Below are positions 1 to 8,164 of a stretch of DNA of 64,000 nt, piece by piece; within the stretch, counting starts at the first letter, position 1, and each line of letters starts with the position of its first letter. This stretch comes from Xanthobacter sp. NM-25 (GTDB lineage Bacteria; Pseudomonadota; Alphaproteobacteria; Rhizobiales; Xanthobacteraceae): contig NZ_JACBFS010000005.1 in the NCBI RefSeq assembly GCF_022138605.1, positions 1 through 64,000 on the forward strand. Reading direction: 5' to 3'. Below the pieces are notes generated by a model, which had not been told where the DNA came from, searched no databases, and was given only the letters and a program-made list of their open reading frames with translations. Made by a program: the position numbers and the translations under genes.

Positions 1-123
1 AAGATCCAGTCCTACAATTACGAGGCCACCAAGCAGGCCCTCGCCCGCGCCGTCAAGGGCGAGCCCTCCGCAAAGGTCGCCACCGAGCAGCGCGACGCCG
101 TCAAGCATCCCTTCCAGGCCTAG
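1..123 (+). CDS. fae: Formaldehyde-activating enzyme Fae, C-terminal fragment
   Basis: The window opens inside a plus-strand gene; only its last 40 codons are present, ending in TAG. The peptide contains KIQSYNYEATK, then GEPSAKVATEQR, and ends HPFQA. This closely resembles the C-terminus of Methylorubrum Fae as I recall it (KIQKYNYEATK, then GEP and TEQR, then HPFAANA). Fae is a cytoplasmic enzyme that condenses formaldehyde with tetrahydromethanopterin to give methylene-H4MPT, the substrate of MtdB, which is encoded at 17585-18478. The start and active site lie outside the window. The assignment rests on the recalled C-terminal similarity and the C1 context. Confidence 0.85.
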   Translation, partial: KIQSYNYEATKQALARAVKGEPSAKVATEQRDAVKHPFQA

Positions 124-195
124 GAACGAGACCACCCTGGGCAGAGCGCGCCCGCGCCGATGCCGACGGGACTGCTCCAGCGGTTGGCCGCCATC

Positions 196-240
196 TTTCT
201 GGGTCGCTGATTTCTGGGTCGCTGATTTCTGGGTCGCTGA
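196..240. repeat. Three perfect tandem copies of a 15-bp unit
   Basis: The unit TTTCTGGGTCGCTGA occurs at 196-210, 211-225 and 226-240 with no mismatch. It lies between the end of fae and the terminator at 254-283, outside any credible gene. Perfect identity suggests recent replication slippage. No function is evident. Confidence 0.95.
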
Positions 241-253
241 CCTTGCATCATAT

Positions 254-283
254 GTCCGCCGGCCGTGCGCCGGCGGATTTTCT
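254..283. terminator. Bidirectional intrinsic terminator between fae and the convergent propeller gene
   Basis: TCCGCCGG (255-262) pairs with CCGGCGGA (270-277) around a 7-base loop, followed by TTTT on the plus strand. The position between two convergent genes fits shared termination. The minus side lacks a clear T-run, so it probably serves fae mainly. Confidence 0.75.
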
Positions 284-307
284 CGCATCCCCGCGTCCGC
301 ACAGCCC

Positions 308-1273
308 CTAGGGGTCGCGGCGGATGAAGGCGCCGAAAGCCCGCGGTCCGTCGGCCACCGACACCGCGCCGGTCACGGTCAACGTCTTGACGTCGATGAC
401 CGAGAGCGTGTTGTCGAACCAATTGGCCACATAGACCTTGGTGCCATCGCCGCTGGCGGCGATGCCTTCCGGATACTCGCCCACCGCGATGATGCCGCGA
501 GGCGCCAGTGTCGCGACGTCGAAGACGCTCACCGAGCCCGCATATTGATTGGTGACGAAGGCGAGGTCCTGGGCGAGAGCCACCCCATAAGGCCGCTCCC
601 CCACTTTCACCGTGCCCACCACCGCCCGCTTATGCACGTCGATGACCGAGACATCGTTGGAGCCCACGTTGGCGGTGTAGGCCCGCCGGCCCTCGGCATC
701 GAGGGTGATGCCGAACGGCCGCTGCCCCACCGCAATGACGGCGAGACGCTTCAGGCTGCGGGCGTCGATCACCGACACCGCATCGTCGTCGCGGTCGGCG
801 GTGAGAACCAGCGCCCCATCGGGCGTCACCGCCACCCCGGAGGGCGAGCGGCCGGTTTCCGCCTGCCGGCGCAGCTCCGGCCGGTCCGGATCAATCACCA
901 GCAGATGATGATCATACCAGTCCGCCACGAACACCGGCGTGCCCGACGGGGCAACGGCGATGCCGAGCGGACCGCCGCCCACCGGCCACCGGGCCACCAC
1001 CGTGCGGCTGGCCGTGTCGATGGCCGACAGCATCTTGTCGTCGGGACTGGTGACATAGGCCCGGCGGCCGTCTCGGGTCACCGCGATGCCGGCTGGGGCG
1101 CCCGGCACCGGGATCTGCGCCACCACCGCGCCCGCCCCGCCGGCGGCGAGGTCGATGACCGCCACCGCATTGGCCGGCTGCTCGGTGATGAACGCTTCCT
1201 CCGCCCCGGCCCCGCCCGCAGCGAGAAGCAGCGCGACCGCCGCCAGGGTGGCCCGGCACGCGGTCCGGCTCAC
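308..1273 (-). CDS. Exported YVTN-family beta-propeller protein
   Basis: This is a 321-residue protein with an N-terminal signal peptide (about residues 1-24, a hydrophobic AALLLAAGG-type core ending AGA) followed only by beta-propeller repeats of about 42 residues. The repeats carry VSVID or LSVID strands and YVT/YVAN turns, so a periplasmic seven-bladed propeller is expected. The start is GTG at 1273, overlapping the TGA stop of the upstream MxaD-like gene by four bases (GTGA), so the two are translationally coupled. The family is often linked to PQQ-dependent oxidation systems. The biochemical role is unknown; a scaffold or binding role in the methanol or lanthanide system is inference from context. 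A second propeller is encoded at 3888-4904. Confidence 0.85.
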   Translation of the reverse strand: MSRTACRATLAAVALLLAAGGAGAEEAFITEQPANAVAVIDLAAGGAGAVVAQIPVPGAPAGIAVTRDGRRAYVTSPDDKMLSAIDTASRTVVARWPVGGGPLGIAVAPSGTPVFVADWYDHHLLVIDPDRPELRRQAETGRSPSGVAVTPDGALVLTADRDDDAVSVIDARSLKRLAVIAVGQRPFGITLDAEGRRAYTANVGSNDVSVIDVHKRAVVGTVKVGERPYGVALAQDLAFVTNQYAGSVSVFDVATLAPRGIIAVGEYPEGIAASGDGTKVYVANWFDNTLSVIDVKTLTVTGAVSVADGPRAFGAFIRRDP

Positions 1274-1800
1274 TTCTCGAACTTCGCTTTCAGGGCATCG
1301 AGCCCGGCACGGTAGACGCCGCTCACCGCCGCCACCGCGGCCTCGTCGCTCAGCTCCGGCGGCGGATCATTGTTGGGAAAGCCGCGATAGAAGGCGCCGC
1401 GCCACTCCACCTTGCTGTGGGTCGTATCCACCGGCGTGACGGTGATGGTCGAGGAATAGTTGGTGACCGGCAGAACCTTCACGTCCACTTCGGCGATCCG
1501 GTAGGAATAGCTCATCTTCTCGGGCTCGAACTTGTAGAGCACCTCGTCGATGGTGCCGCCGCCCTTCAGGGTGAGATGGCGGGTGGCATCCACCGCATTG
1601 CCGCCCTGGCCGGTGGTGGCGCCGATCACCGGATGCCAGCCCATGTCCTGGAAATTACCGATGGCGGCCCACACCTTGTCCGCGGGCGCGGCGACCTCGA
1701 CGGTCTCCGTCACCTTCTTGCGGGTGGGCCCATGCGCCTCGGCCGCCAGCGGCGCGAGCACCACGGACGCCACCGCGGCGACGGTGAGAAGATGTTTCAT
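1270..1800 (-). CDS. Periplasmic SRPBCC-fold protein, MxaD-like
   Basis: This 176-residue protein has a signal peptide (MKHLLTVAAVASVVLAPLAAEA) and then a single SRPBCC (polyketide-cyclase-like) domain beginning at VTETVEVAAPADKVWAAIGN, the usual first strand and helix of the fold. MxaD of methylotrophs is a 17-kDa periplasmic protein of this fold that stimulates interaction of methanol dehydrogenase with its cytochrome. Size, export signal and neighbourhood fit that role here, probably for XoxF. It is the middle gene of a minus-strand trio (DUF2380-like, this gene, propeller). Orthology to mxaD itself is not proven, so no symbol is given. Confidence 0.75.
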   Translation of the reverse strand: MKHLLTVAAVASVVLAPLAAEAHGPTRKKVTETVEVAAPADKVWAAIGNFQDMGWHPVIGATTGQGGNAVDATRHLTLKGGGTIDEVLYKFEPEKMSYSYRIAEVDVKVLPVTNYSSTITVTPVDTTHSKVEWRGAFYRGFPNNDPPPELSDEAAVAAVSGVYRAGLDALKAKFEK

Positions 1801-1853
1801 GCGGCGTTTCCTTCCTGTCTTCCATGACGTGTTTTAGCGGTTGGGCGTGGGGT

Positions 1854-2375
1854 TCAGGGCGCCAGCGGCGCCTGTCCCGGTGCCAGAATGCGGTTCTTCA
1901 TGAGGTAGCGCACCCCGCGCAGCCACGACTCCTCGGTATTGCCGCGGATCTCCACCTGCCCGGCGCGCAGCACCCGAGCGGGCGTGGCCACCTCTCGCAC
2001 CTGAAGCGAGAAGGAGAGAATGAGGTTCGAGACCTTGCGCACCACGCCCAACACCTCCAGCTGCGCCCCCGCCGCGCGGGCGAGGTCCTCCTCGCAGCCA
2101 TTGCATTTGTAGAACGGGGCGAGCTCGGTGATGCGGCTCGCCAGGGGCGCGAGATCCACCGGCGTCATCTCGCCCGAGGCGACCACCATGGCCAGCAATT
2201 CCGCATTGGCGTGGGCGAGCCAGATCTTTTGCGCCGCAACAATATCCGGCCGGGCATCCATGGTGTCATCGAAGAATTCAAAGCCAAACACGGCCGTCTT
2301 CACCGGCTCAGCCAGGGCGGTGACCGGACAGGACAACAACAGGAGCAGGATCGCAAGAAAACCGCGGCAGATCAT
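1854..2375 (-). CDS. Exported DUF2380/DUF3280-like protein of methylotrophy clusters
   Basis: From the ATG at 2375 the product has 173 residues, with a hydrophobic signal segment (FLAILLLLLSCPVTALA) and a mature domain starting KTAVFGFEFFDDT, typical of DUF2380-type proteins. A GTG at 2384 would add three residues. The mature part holds a CNGCEED motif around residue 97, a possible disulphide or metal ligand pair. Proteins of this type are found beside PQQ alcohol dehydrogenase and ABC genes; no reaction is known to me. It is the first gene of the minus-strand trio and is divergent from the ABC operon starting at 2547, with which it shares an upstream region. Confidence 0.7.
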   Translation of the reverse strand: MICRGFLAILLLLLSCPVTALAEPVKTAVFGFEFFDDTMDARPDIVAAQKIWLAHANAELLAMVVASGEMTPVDLAPLASRITELAPFYKCNGCEEDLARAAGAQLEVLGVVRKVSNLILSFSLQVREVATPARVLRAGQVEIRGNTEESWLRGVRYLMKNRILAPGQAPLAP

Positions 2376-2546
2376 GGTGTACACTCGAGCGCGACAGAGG
2401 GTGTCACAGCCCGCCCCATTCCGGCAAGGTGAGATTATCTTATTGTTTCCTTAGATATATCCGGTTGCACGCGCGACCTGATGATGCCTAGATCTCGGCA
2501 CTGGACGCACCAGATCCAGGAACAACGACGACGATGGGGAGATGCC
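2376..2546. promoter_or_regulatory. Divergent promoter region between the DUF2380-like gene and the ABC operon
   Basis: This 171-bp gap separates two divergent transcription units and contains the most AT-rich stretch nearby (about 2431-2460, with TTATC, TTATTG and TAGATATA elements). Promoters for both directions must lie here, but I cannot assign -35/-10 boxes with confidence. Confidence 0.5.
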
Positions 2547-3797
2547 ATGAGGAGCCTGCCTGCGCTGGCGTGCGCCGTGGCGGTAGCCGTGGCCGGCCTC
2601 TCTTCGCCGCTTGCAGCGCAGACGCCCCCCGCCCCGAACACCGCAGCGACAAGCGCCCCGGCGGCAAGCACCCGGGCAGACAGCACCCCGGTGGAGATCG
2701 GCATCGGCCTCATCACCCGCGAGGTGCCGCCGCCGCCCCTTTATGATCTGCTGGCCGTGCCCGAGGACGATGCGGTGGCTGGCGCCACCCTGGCCATCAA
2801 GGACAACAATTCCACCGGCACCTTCACCGGGCAGCATTTCACCCTCGACGCCCAGACCCTGGCTGAGGATGAGGATGCCGTGGCCGCCGCCACCGCCCTG
2901 GTGGCGCGCGGCACCCGCCTCATCGCGGTGAACCTGCCGGCCGACGAGCTCATCGCCGTGGCCGACGCGGTCCGTCCGCAGGGCGCCATCGTGTTCAACA
3001 TCGGCGCCGGCGACGATGCCCTGCGCGGCGCGGACTGCCGGGCCAATGTGTTCCATGTGGCGCCGAGCCGCGCCATGCTGGCCGATGGGCTGGCCCAGTT
3101 TCTCGCGGCGCGGCGCTGGAACCGGCTGTTCCTGGTGGTGGGGCCACAGCCGGCCGACGTCGCCTATGCGGCGGCGGTGAAGCGGGCGGCCCGCAAGTTC
3201 GGCCTCACGATCGTCGCCGAGAAGCCCTGGACGCTCGGTCCCCTGGGCCGCGAGCGGGCCGACAGCATCACCCGGTCCGATGCCTTGGTGCTGACCCGTG
3301 GGGTGGATGCGGATGTGCTGGTGGTGGCCGACGAGGCCAACGATTTCGGCAATTACATTCCCTTCCGCACCGCCGCGCCACAGCTGGTGGTGGGCACCCA
3401 GGGCCTGACGGTCGGCACCTGGCACCCGGCGCAGGATGCGTGGGGCTCGGCCCAGCTGCAGAGCCGCTTCCTGCGCAGTGCCGGGCGCACCATGCGGCCC
3501 ACCGATTATCAGGCGTGGCTCGCGGTGCGCATGGTGGGCGAAGCGGCCACCCGCACCCAGGGCGGCGATGCCGCGGCGATCGCCGATTTCATGCGCAGCC
3601 CGGCCTTCACCATCGCCGCTTTCAAGGGTGTGCCGCTGAGCGTGCGGCCCTGGGACCAGCAGGTGCGCCAGCCGCTGCTGGTGGCCCAGCCCCTCGGCAT
3701 CGTGGCGGTGGCGCCGGAAGAAGGCTTCCTGCACCAACGCACCCCCCTCGACACCCTGGGCACCGACGCGCCCGAGACCACGTGCAAGCTGAAATAG
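2547..3797 (+). CDS. PQQ-catabolism-associated ABC transporter, periplasmic substrate-binding protein
   Basis: The start chosen is ATG 2547, preceded by GGGGAGA. The 416-residue product has a signal peptide (ACAVAVAVAGLSSPLAAQ) and a branched-chain-amino-acid-type periplasmic binding fold. It matches the family of binding proteins that accompanies PQQ-dependent alcohol oxidation, judged from the gene order binding protein, beta-propeller, ATPase, permease, small exported protein. A comparable set in Methylorubrum (lutA onward) is known to be needed for lanthanide import, so the cargo here may be a lanthanide chelate rather than an alcohol. That is inference; no metal ligand set is visible. 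The gene probably leads an operon running to 7221. Confidence 0.8.
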   Translation: MRSLPALACAVAVAVAGLSSPLAAQTPPAPNTAATSAPAASTRADSTPVEIGIGLITREVPPPPLYDLLAVPEDDAVAGATLAIKDNNSTGTFTGQHFTLDAQTLAEDEDAVAAATALVARGTRLIAVNLPADELIAVADAVRPQGAIVFNIGAGDDALRGADCRANVFHVAPSRAMLADGLAQFLAARRWNRLFLVVGPQPADVAYAAAVKRAARKFGLTIVAEKPWTLGPLGRERADSITRSDALVLTRGVDADVLVVADEANDFGNYIPFRTAAPQLVVGTQGLTVGTWHPAQDAWGSAQLQSRFLRSAGRTMRPTDYQAWLAVRMVGEAATRTQGGDAAAIADFMRSPAFTIAAFKGVPLSVRPWDQQVRQPLLVAQPLGIVAVAPEEGFLHQRTPLDTLGTDAPETTCKLK

Positions 3798-3887
3798 GCC
3801 AAGCCGAAGGCCAACCGACAGGCCGCCACCGGAACGGCGGCGAAACGACAGAGCGCCCGCGCGCCACAGATTGGGAGGACACCGCCA

Positions 3888-4904
3888 ATGACCGCCTTTC
3901 ACCCCCCTGCCCCGTCGCGCCGCGGCGCCCCCCTGCGGGCGCTCGGCGTCGCGCTGATCGGCGCCGGCGCCCTTCTCGCCGCCGATGCGGCTGAGGCCTA
4001 CACCGTGTTCGTCTCCAACGAGCGGGGCAATTCCATCTCGGTCATCGATTCCGAAACGCTGACCGTCACCAAGACCGCCAAGGTGGGCCGCCGCCCGCGC
4101 GGCATCACCACCAGCCCCGACGGCAAGGTGATCTATCTGTGCGCCAGCGACGAGCATGCGGTGCAGGTCATCGATCCCAGCTCCCTCAAGGTGCTGCGCA
4201 AGCTGAAGTCGGGGCCGGACCCGGAGCTGTTCGCGCTCCAGCCCTCGGGCAATCCGCTCTACATCGCCAATGAGGACGATAACCAGGTCACCGTGCTCGA
4301 TGTGGAGAAGAACAAGGTCATCGCCCAGGTGCCGGTGGGCACCGAGCCCGAGGGCATGGCGGTGAGCCCCGATGGCAAGACCTTGGTGGCCACCTCCGAG
4401 ACCACCAACATGGCCCATTTCATCGACACGGGCACCTTCAAGATCGTCGGCAACGTGCTGGTGGATGCGCGCCCGCGCTTTGCCGAATTCACCAGCGACG
4501 GCAAGAAGCTGTTCGTCTCCGCTGAGGTTGGTGGCACGGTGTCCGTGGTGGATCCGGAAACCCGCAAGATCATCCATAAGATCACCTTCAAGATCCCCGG
4601 CGTCTCCCAGGAGACCATCCAACCGGTGGGTGTGCGCCTGACCAAGGACGGCAAGACCGCCTTCGTGGCGCTCGGACCGGCCAACCGGGTAGCCGTGGTC
4701 AATGCCGAGACCTACGAGGTGGAGCAGTATCTGCTGGTGGGTCAGCGGGTGTGGCAGCTGGCCTTCACGCCGGACGAGAAGCTGCTGTTCACCACCAACG
4801 GCAATTCCAACGACGTCTCCGTCATCGACGTGCCGAACCGCAAGGTCATCAAGTCCATCAAGGTGGGCAATGCACCGTGGGGCGTGGTGGTCTCTCCCCA
4901 ATAG
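3888..4904 (+). CDS. PQQ-catabolism-associated YVTN beta-propeller protein
   Basis: The start is ATG 3888 behind GGGAGGA. The product has 338 residues, with an export signal (about residues 1-38, ending ADAAEA) and seven or so propeller blades carrying repeated ISVIDSETL, VQVIDPSSL, VTVLDVEKN, VSVVDPETR and VSVIDVPNR strands. A periplasmic location is expected. It sits between the binding protein and the ATPase of the ABC operon, the same place as the lutD-type propeller in Methylorubrum. It probably works with that transporter, but no activity is established for it. Confidence 0.85.
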   Translation: MTAFHPPAPSRRGAPLRALGVALIGAGALLAADAAEAYTVFVSNERGNSISVIDSETLTVTKTAKVGRRPRGITTSPDGKVIYLCASDEHAVQVIDPSSLKVLRKLKSGPDPELFALQPSGNPLYIANEDDNQVTVLDVEKNKVIAQVPVGTEPEGMAVSPDGKTLVATSETTNMAHFIDTGTFKIVGNVLVDARPRFAEFTSDGKKLFVSAEVGGTVSVVDPETRKIIHKITFKIPGVSQETIQPVGVRLTKDGKTAFVALGPANRVAVVNAETYEVEQYLLVGQRVWQLAFTPDEKLLFTTNGNSNDVSVIDVPNRKVIKSIKVGNAPWGVVVSPQ

Positions 4905-4925
4905 GCGCGCAAAGGACCCCGCGTG

Positions 4926-5678
4926 ATGACGGACACGCCCGACATGCCGGCGCTGGCCGTGGAGCAGGTGAGCCATAGCTTCGGCCGCCGGCTGGCGCTC
5001 GATCATGTCTCGCTGACCGTGCCGCAGGGCCGGTTCGTGGCCCTGCTCGGCCCCAATGGGGCCGGCAAGACGACCCTGTTTTCGCTGGTGACGCGGCTCT
5101 ACGCCACCCGCGCCGGCGCCGTGCGCATCTTCGGCCACGATGTCGCCCGCAGCCCCTCCGCGGCGCTCAGCGAACTCGGCGTGGTGTTCCAGAGCCGCAC
5201 CCTCGACCTCGATCTCTCGGTGCGGCAGAACCTCGCCTACCACGCCGCTCTGCACGGCCTCGCGGGCCGCGCCGTGAGGGCGCGGATCGACGAACTGCTG
5301 ACCCTGGTGGGGCTGCAGGAGCGGGGCGCCGACAAGGTCCGCACCCTGTCCGGTGGCCAGTCGCGACGGGTGGAGATCGCCCGCGCCTTGCTGCATCGCC
5401 CGCGGCTGTTGCTGCTGGACGAGGCCACGGTGGGGCTCGATCTTGCGTCCCGCCGGACCATCGTCGCTCTGGTGCGGATGCTGGTGCGCGAGACCGGCCT
5501 CGCGGTGCTGTGGGCCACCCACATCTTCGATGAGATCGAGCCCGACGACGCGGTCTCTGTGCTCCATCGCGGCCGCATCGTCGCCTCGGGAGACGCGAAG
5601 GCCCTGGCCGCCGACGCGCCCTCGCTGGAGGCCGCATTCCGCGCCCTCACCGAGGACGCGGCGGGGGAGGCGGCATGA
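4926..5678 (+). CDS. PQQ-catabolism-associated ABC transporter, ATP-binding protein
   Basis: About 250 residues. A complete ABC ATPase: Walker A GPNGAGKTT (about residues 41-49), Q-loop at VVFQSR, signature LSGGQSRR, Walker B LLLLDEATVGLD, and H-loop at ATHIFDEIE. ATG 4926 is preferred; a GTG three bases upstream is also in frame. The gene overlaps the permease by four bases (ATGA at 5675-5678), indicating coupled translation. It is the energy-coupling subunit of the operon's transporter. With a type-2 (ABC2) permease as partner, export is mechanistically possible, although the periplasmic binding protein argues for import. Direction is unsettled from sequence alone. Confidence 0.9.
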   Translation: MTDTPDMPALAVEQVSHSFGRRLALDHVSLTVPQGRFVALLGPNGAGKTTLFSLVTRLYATRAGAVRIFGHDVARSPSAALSELGVVFQSRTLDLDLSVRQNLAYHAALHGLAGRAVRARIDELLTLVGLQERGADKVRTLSGGQSRRVEIARALLHRPRLLLLDEATVGLDLASRRTIVALVRMLVRETGLAVLWATHIFDEIEPDDAVSVLHRGRIVASGDAKALAADAPSLEAAFRALTEDAAGEAA

Positions 5679-6535
5679 GCGGGGCCCCGGCGGCGTCTCC
5701 CTCCCCGACGCGGATCCTCGGCCCGCGCGGCTATGCGATCTGCCTCGGCGGCATCGTCTGGCGCGAGCTGCTGCGGTTCGTGCAGCAGAAGGAGCGCTTC
5801 CTGTCGGCGCTGGTGCGGCCGCTGGTCTGGCTGTTCATCTTCGCCGCCGGCTTCCGCTCGGTGCTCGGCGTCTCCATCATGCCACCCTATGAAACCTATG
5901 TGCTCTACGAGGTTTACGTGACGCCGGGCCTGGCGGTGATGATCCAGCTGTTCAACGGCATGCAATCCTCCCTCTCCATGGTTTACGACCGCGAGGTGGG
6001 CTCCATGCGGGTGCTGCTGACGAGTCCGTTTCCGCGCTGGTGGCTGTTGTTCTCCAAGCTCATCGCCGGGGTCGCCGTGTCGCTGGCGCAGGTCTACGTG
6101 TTCCTGGCCATCGCCCGGCTCTGGGGCGTGGACATTCCACCGCTGGGGTACCTGACCGCACTGCCGGCCTTCATCCTCACCGGCCTCATGCTGGGGGCCA
6201 TCGGCCTCGTCATCTCCTCGCTGGTGCGGCAGCTGGAGAATTTCGCCAGCGTGATGAACTTCGTCATCTTCCCCATGTTCTTCGCGTCATCCGCCCTCTA
6301 CCCCCTGTGGCGGGTGCGCGATGCCAGCGAGGCGCTCTATCTCGTGTGCCTCGCCAATCCCTTCACCCATGCGGTGGAGTTCGTGCGCTTCGCGCTCTAT
6401 GGCGCGTTCGATCCGCTGTCGGGCGCGGTGGTGCTCGGCACCACCATCGTGTTCTTCGCCCTCGCCGTAATCGCCTACGACCCCGGGCGGGGTGTGATGG
6501 GCCGGCGCGGCGGACCGAAGGGAGAGGCCCCATGA
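5675..6535 (+). CDS. PQQ-catabolism-associated ABC transporter, ABC2-type permease
   Basis: This 286-residue inner-membrane protein has about six hydrophobic segments, including LVWLFIFAAGF near residue 50, VSLAQVYVFLAIARL, FILTGLMLGAIGLVI and VLGTTIVFFALAVIAY. A YDREVGSMRVLLTSPFPRWW loop is typical of ABC-2 family permeases. It overlaps the ATPase upstream (ATGA) and the small exported-protein gene downstream (ATGA at 6532-6535), so the three are tightly coupled. It is the membrane channel of the alcohol/lanthanide-type ABC system. The substrate is not deducible from the sequence. Confidence 0.88.
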   Translation: MSGAPAASPSPTRILGPRGYAICLGGIVWRELLRFVQQKERFLSALVRPLVWLFIFAAGFRSVLGVSIMPPYETYVLYEVYVTPGLAVMIQLFNGMQSSLSMVYDREVGSMRVLLTSPFPRWWLLFSKLIAGVAVSLAQVYVFLAIARLWGVDIPPLGYLTALPAFILTGLMLGAIGLVISSLVRQLENFASVMNFVIFPMFFASSALYPLWRVRDASEALYLVCLANPFTHAVEFVRFALYGAFDPLSGAVVLGTTIVFFALAVIAYDPGRGVMGRRGGPKGEAP

Positions 6536-7221
6536 TCCGCCGCCCGCCCCTGTCCCGCAATCCTGATCCCCGAGGCTCGTCCGCCATGATCCAGCGCCCC
6601 CGTCGCGGTGCCCGCGGCCCGCTCGCTCTCCTGATCGCCAGCGCGCTGGTGCTGCTTGCGGGACCGGCGGCGGCGCAGCCACAAACCGATCCCGACTGGC
6701 CGTGCGCCCAGCGCAAGCGGCCGGACATCAGCCTCGCCACGGTGTGGACCGGTCCGGACATTGCCGCCGCCGGCCCGTGGGCCGCCGACCAGGACGCGGC
6801 CACCCTGGCCTACAAGCTCGCCTCGCGGCGCACCCCCATGGAGGAGGTGGACGGCCTGCTCGATGGCTTCGTGGCGGTGGCGGGCCCCGACGCCAAGACC
6901 CGCCTGGTGCGGGTGTTCGCCGGGGTCTACGAGATCACCAGCAGCGAGCGGGCGCAGCTCATGCACGGCATCGAACGCTATGCCCGCGGCCAGGAACGGC
7001 TCGCCGCGCGCCTGCGCGAGGAGGGCGATGCCTTAAGCCGGATCAAGGGCGCGCTGGACACGCCCGACACCCCCGAGAGCCTGGCCCTGGAAGAGAAGCT
7101 GAAGTGGGACACCCGCATCTTCGATGAGCGGGCGCGCTCCCTCACCTATGTGTGCGAGACGCCGGTGATCCTGGAACAGCGGGTGTTCGAGATCGGCCGG
7201 CGCATCACCGATCGGCTGTGA
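6532..7221 (+). CDS. Exported protein of unknown function at the end of the ABC operon
   Basis: I do not recognise a named family. From ATG 6532 (ATGA overlap with the permease) the product has 229 residues; an internal ATG at 6586 would give a tidier signal peptide (PLALLIASALVLLAGPAAAQ). The mature part is mostly helical by composition, with many Glu, Arg and Ala residues, and has two cysteines, one near the mature N-terminus (DWPCAQRKRPD) and one near the end (TYVCETPV), which could form a disulphide. Its tight coupling implies a role with the ABC transporter, like the small exported genes of lut clusters. It converges on the gene ending at 7234. Confidence 0.65.
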   Translation: MIRRPPLSRNPDPRGSSAMIQRPRRGARGPLALLIASALVLLAGPAAAQPQTDPDWPCAQRKRPDISLATVWTGPDIAAAGPWAADQDAATLAYKLASRRTPMEEVDGLLDGFVAVAGPDAKTRLVRVFAGVYEITSSERAQLMHGIERYARGQERLAARLREEGDALSRIKGALDTPDTPESLALEEKLKWDTRIFDERARSLTYVCETPVILEQRVFEIGRRITDRL

Positions 7222-7233
7222 TCCCGGCGCGGC

Positions 7234-8121
7234 TCAGCTGCCACCGCCGGGAAAGGTGTGGGTGAACACCTTGCCCTCGGTGTCCTCCGCCCGCACCGCC
7301 ACCGGTTCGGCGGAGGGCCGATAGCTGAAGCGGAAGGTGGGATCCTCGCTGATGGAGATGCCACCCTCCATGCTCATCAGCAGCCGGCCGCCCTGGGTGA
7401 TTTGCACCTCGCGCACGAACCAGGCCGGCGTGTAGCCCCGGGTCGCCTCGTCCATCTGCAGGCCGGAGAAGTTGGGGTGGCGGATCTGCACCTGCGCTTC
7501 GTCGCGCCCCGACGCCGCGAAGGAGCGGAACCGCATCTCGCCCAGATGGCTGATGGAGTCCGCCGTATCCTTGGTGGCCGGTGCCGAACAGCCACCCGCC
7601 GCCTTCACATAGGCCTTGGTCATGTGCAGGGCCCCGTCGCTGGTTTCGGCCACCGCGCGCACGTAGGAATAGGAGTTCACCCGCGCCCGCAGGGTGAGGG
7701 CGAAGTCTTTCTGGTCAGGGCCGAAGGCGAAGCGGGCGGCCACCGGCGACGGATTCTCGTCCACCACCACGGTCACCGCCTTGAAGCGGCGCGGATCCCC
7801 CGGCGGCAGGGTGAGCGCCACCGTGAGCGGCACCAGCGCCGCGTCTTCGGCGCGCGCCGGCGCGGTCAGGGTCACGAGCCCATCGGCCGCGCCGATGGGC
7901 TGGCCCGGAAAGATATCCGGCGCGATGCTCCGCCAGGTGGTCTCGGTGCGCTCCAGCGGGCTCTGTGCGGCGGTCTCGGCCGGGGACGCATCCGCCGGCT
8001 CCGCCGCCCGGCTCAGGGCCGGCGCAAGCAGCAGGGGAAGGCCCAGCGGCAAGGCCAGAAGCATCCGCGTCCGGGTAGCCCCGGTGCCACGCGAAGCGGT
8101 GCGCGCGCAGTGTCCTGTCAT
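7234..8121 (-). CDS. Quinoprotein dehydrogenase-associated SoxYZ-like carrier protein
   Basis: The start is ATG 8121, preceded on its strand by GGGAGGAAGGGG. The product has 295 residues: a signal peptide to about residue 39, a SoxY-like domain with a GGC motif (residues 176-178, GGCSAP), and a SoxZ-like domain in the last 90 residues. In true SoxY the GGC cysteine carries the sulphur substrate. Fused SoxYZ-like proteins of this kind are found with PQQ dehydrogenases rather than thiosulphate oxidation, and no soxXA, soxB or soxCD genes are present here. It is the last gene of the xoxF-side minus-strand array. What it carries is unknown. Confidence 0.8.
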   Translation of the reverse strand: MTGHCARTASRGTGATRTRMLLALPLGLPLLLAPALSRAAEPADASPAETAAQSPLERTETTWRSIAPDIFPGQPIGAADGLVTLTAPARAEDAALVPLTVALTLPPGDPRRFKAVTVVVDENPSPVAARFAFGPDQKDFALTLRARVNSYSYVRAVAETSDGALHMTKAYVKAAGGCSAPATKDTADSISHLGEMRFRSFAASGRDEAQVQIRHPNFSGLQMDEATRGYTPAWFVREVQITQGGRLLMSMEGGISISEDPTFRFSYRPSAEPVAVRAEDTEGKVFTHTFPGGGS

Positions 8122-8164
8122 CCCCTTCCTCCCTCGCATGGGCGGACCTTGTGTGCGGCCCGTC

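Noticed and set aside
2451..5567. A 1038-codon open frame on the minus strand opposite the ABC operon
   Set aside because: It is antisense to three well-supported genes. Its translation is rich in His, Arg and Gly with no domain, as expected of the complement of high-G+C coding DNA.
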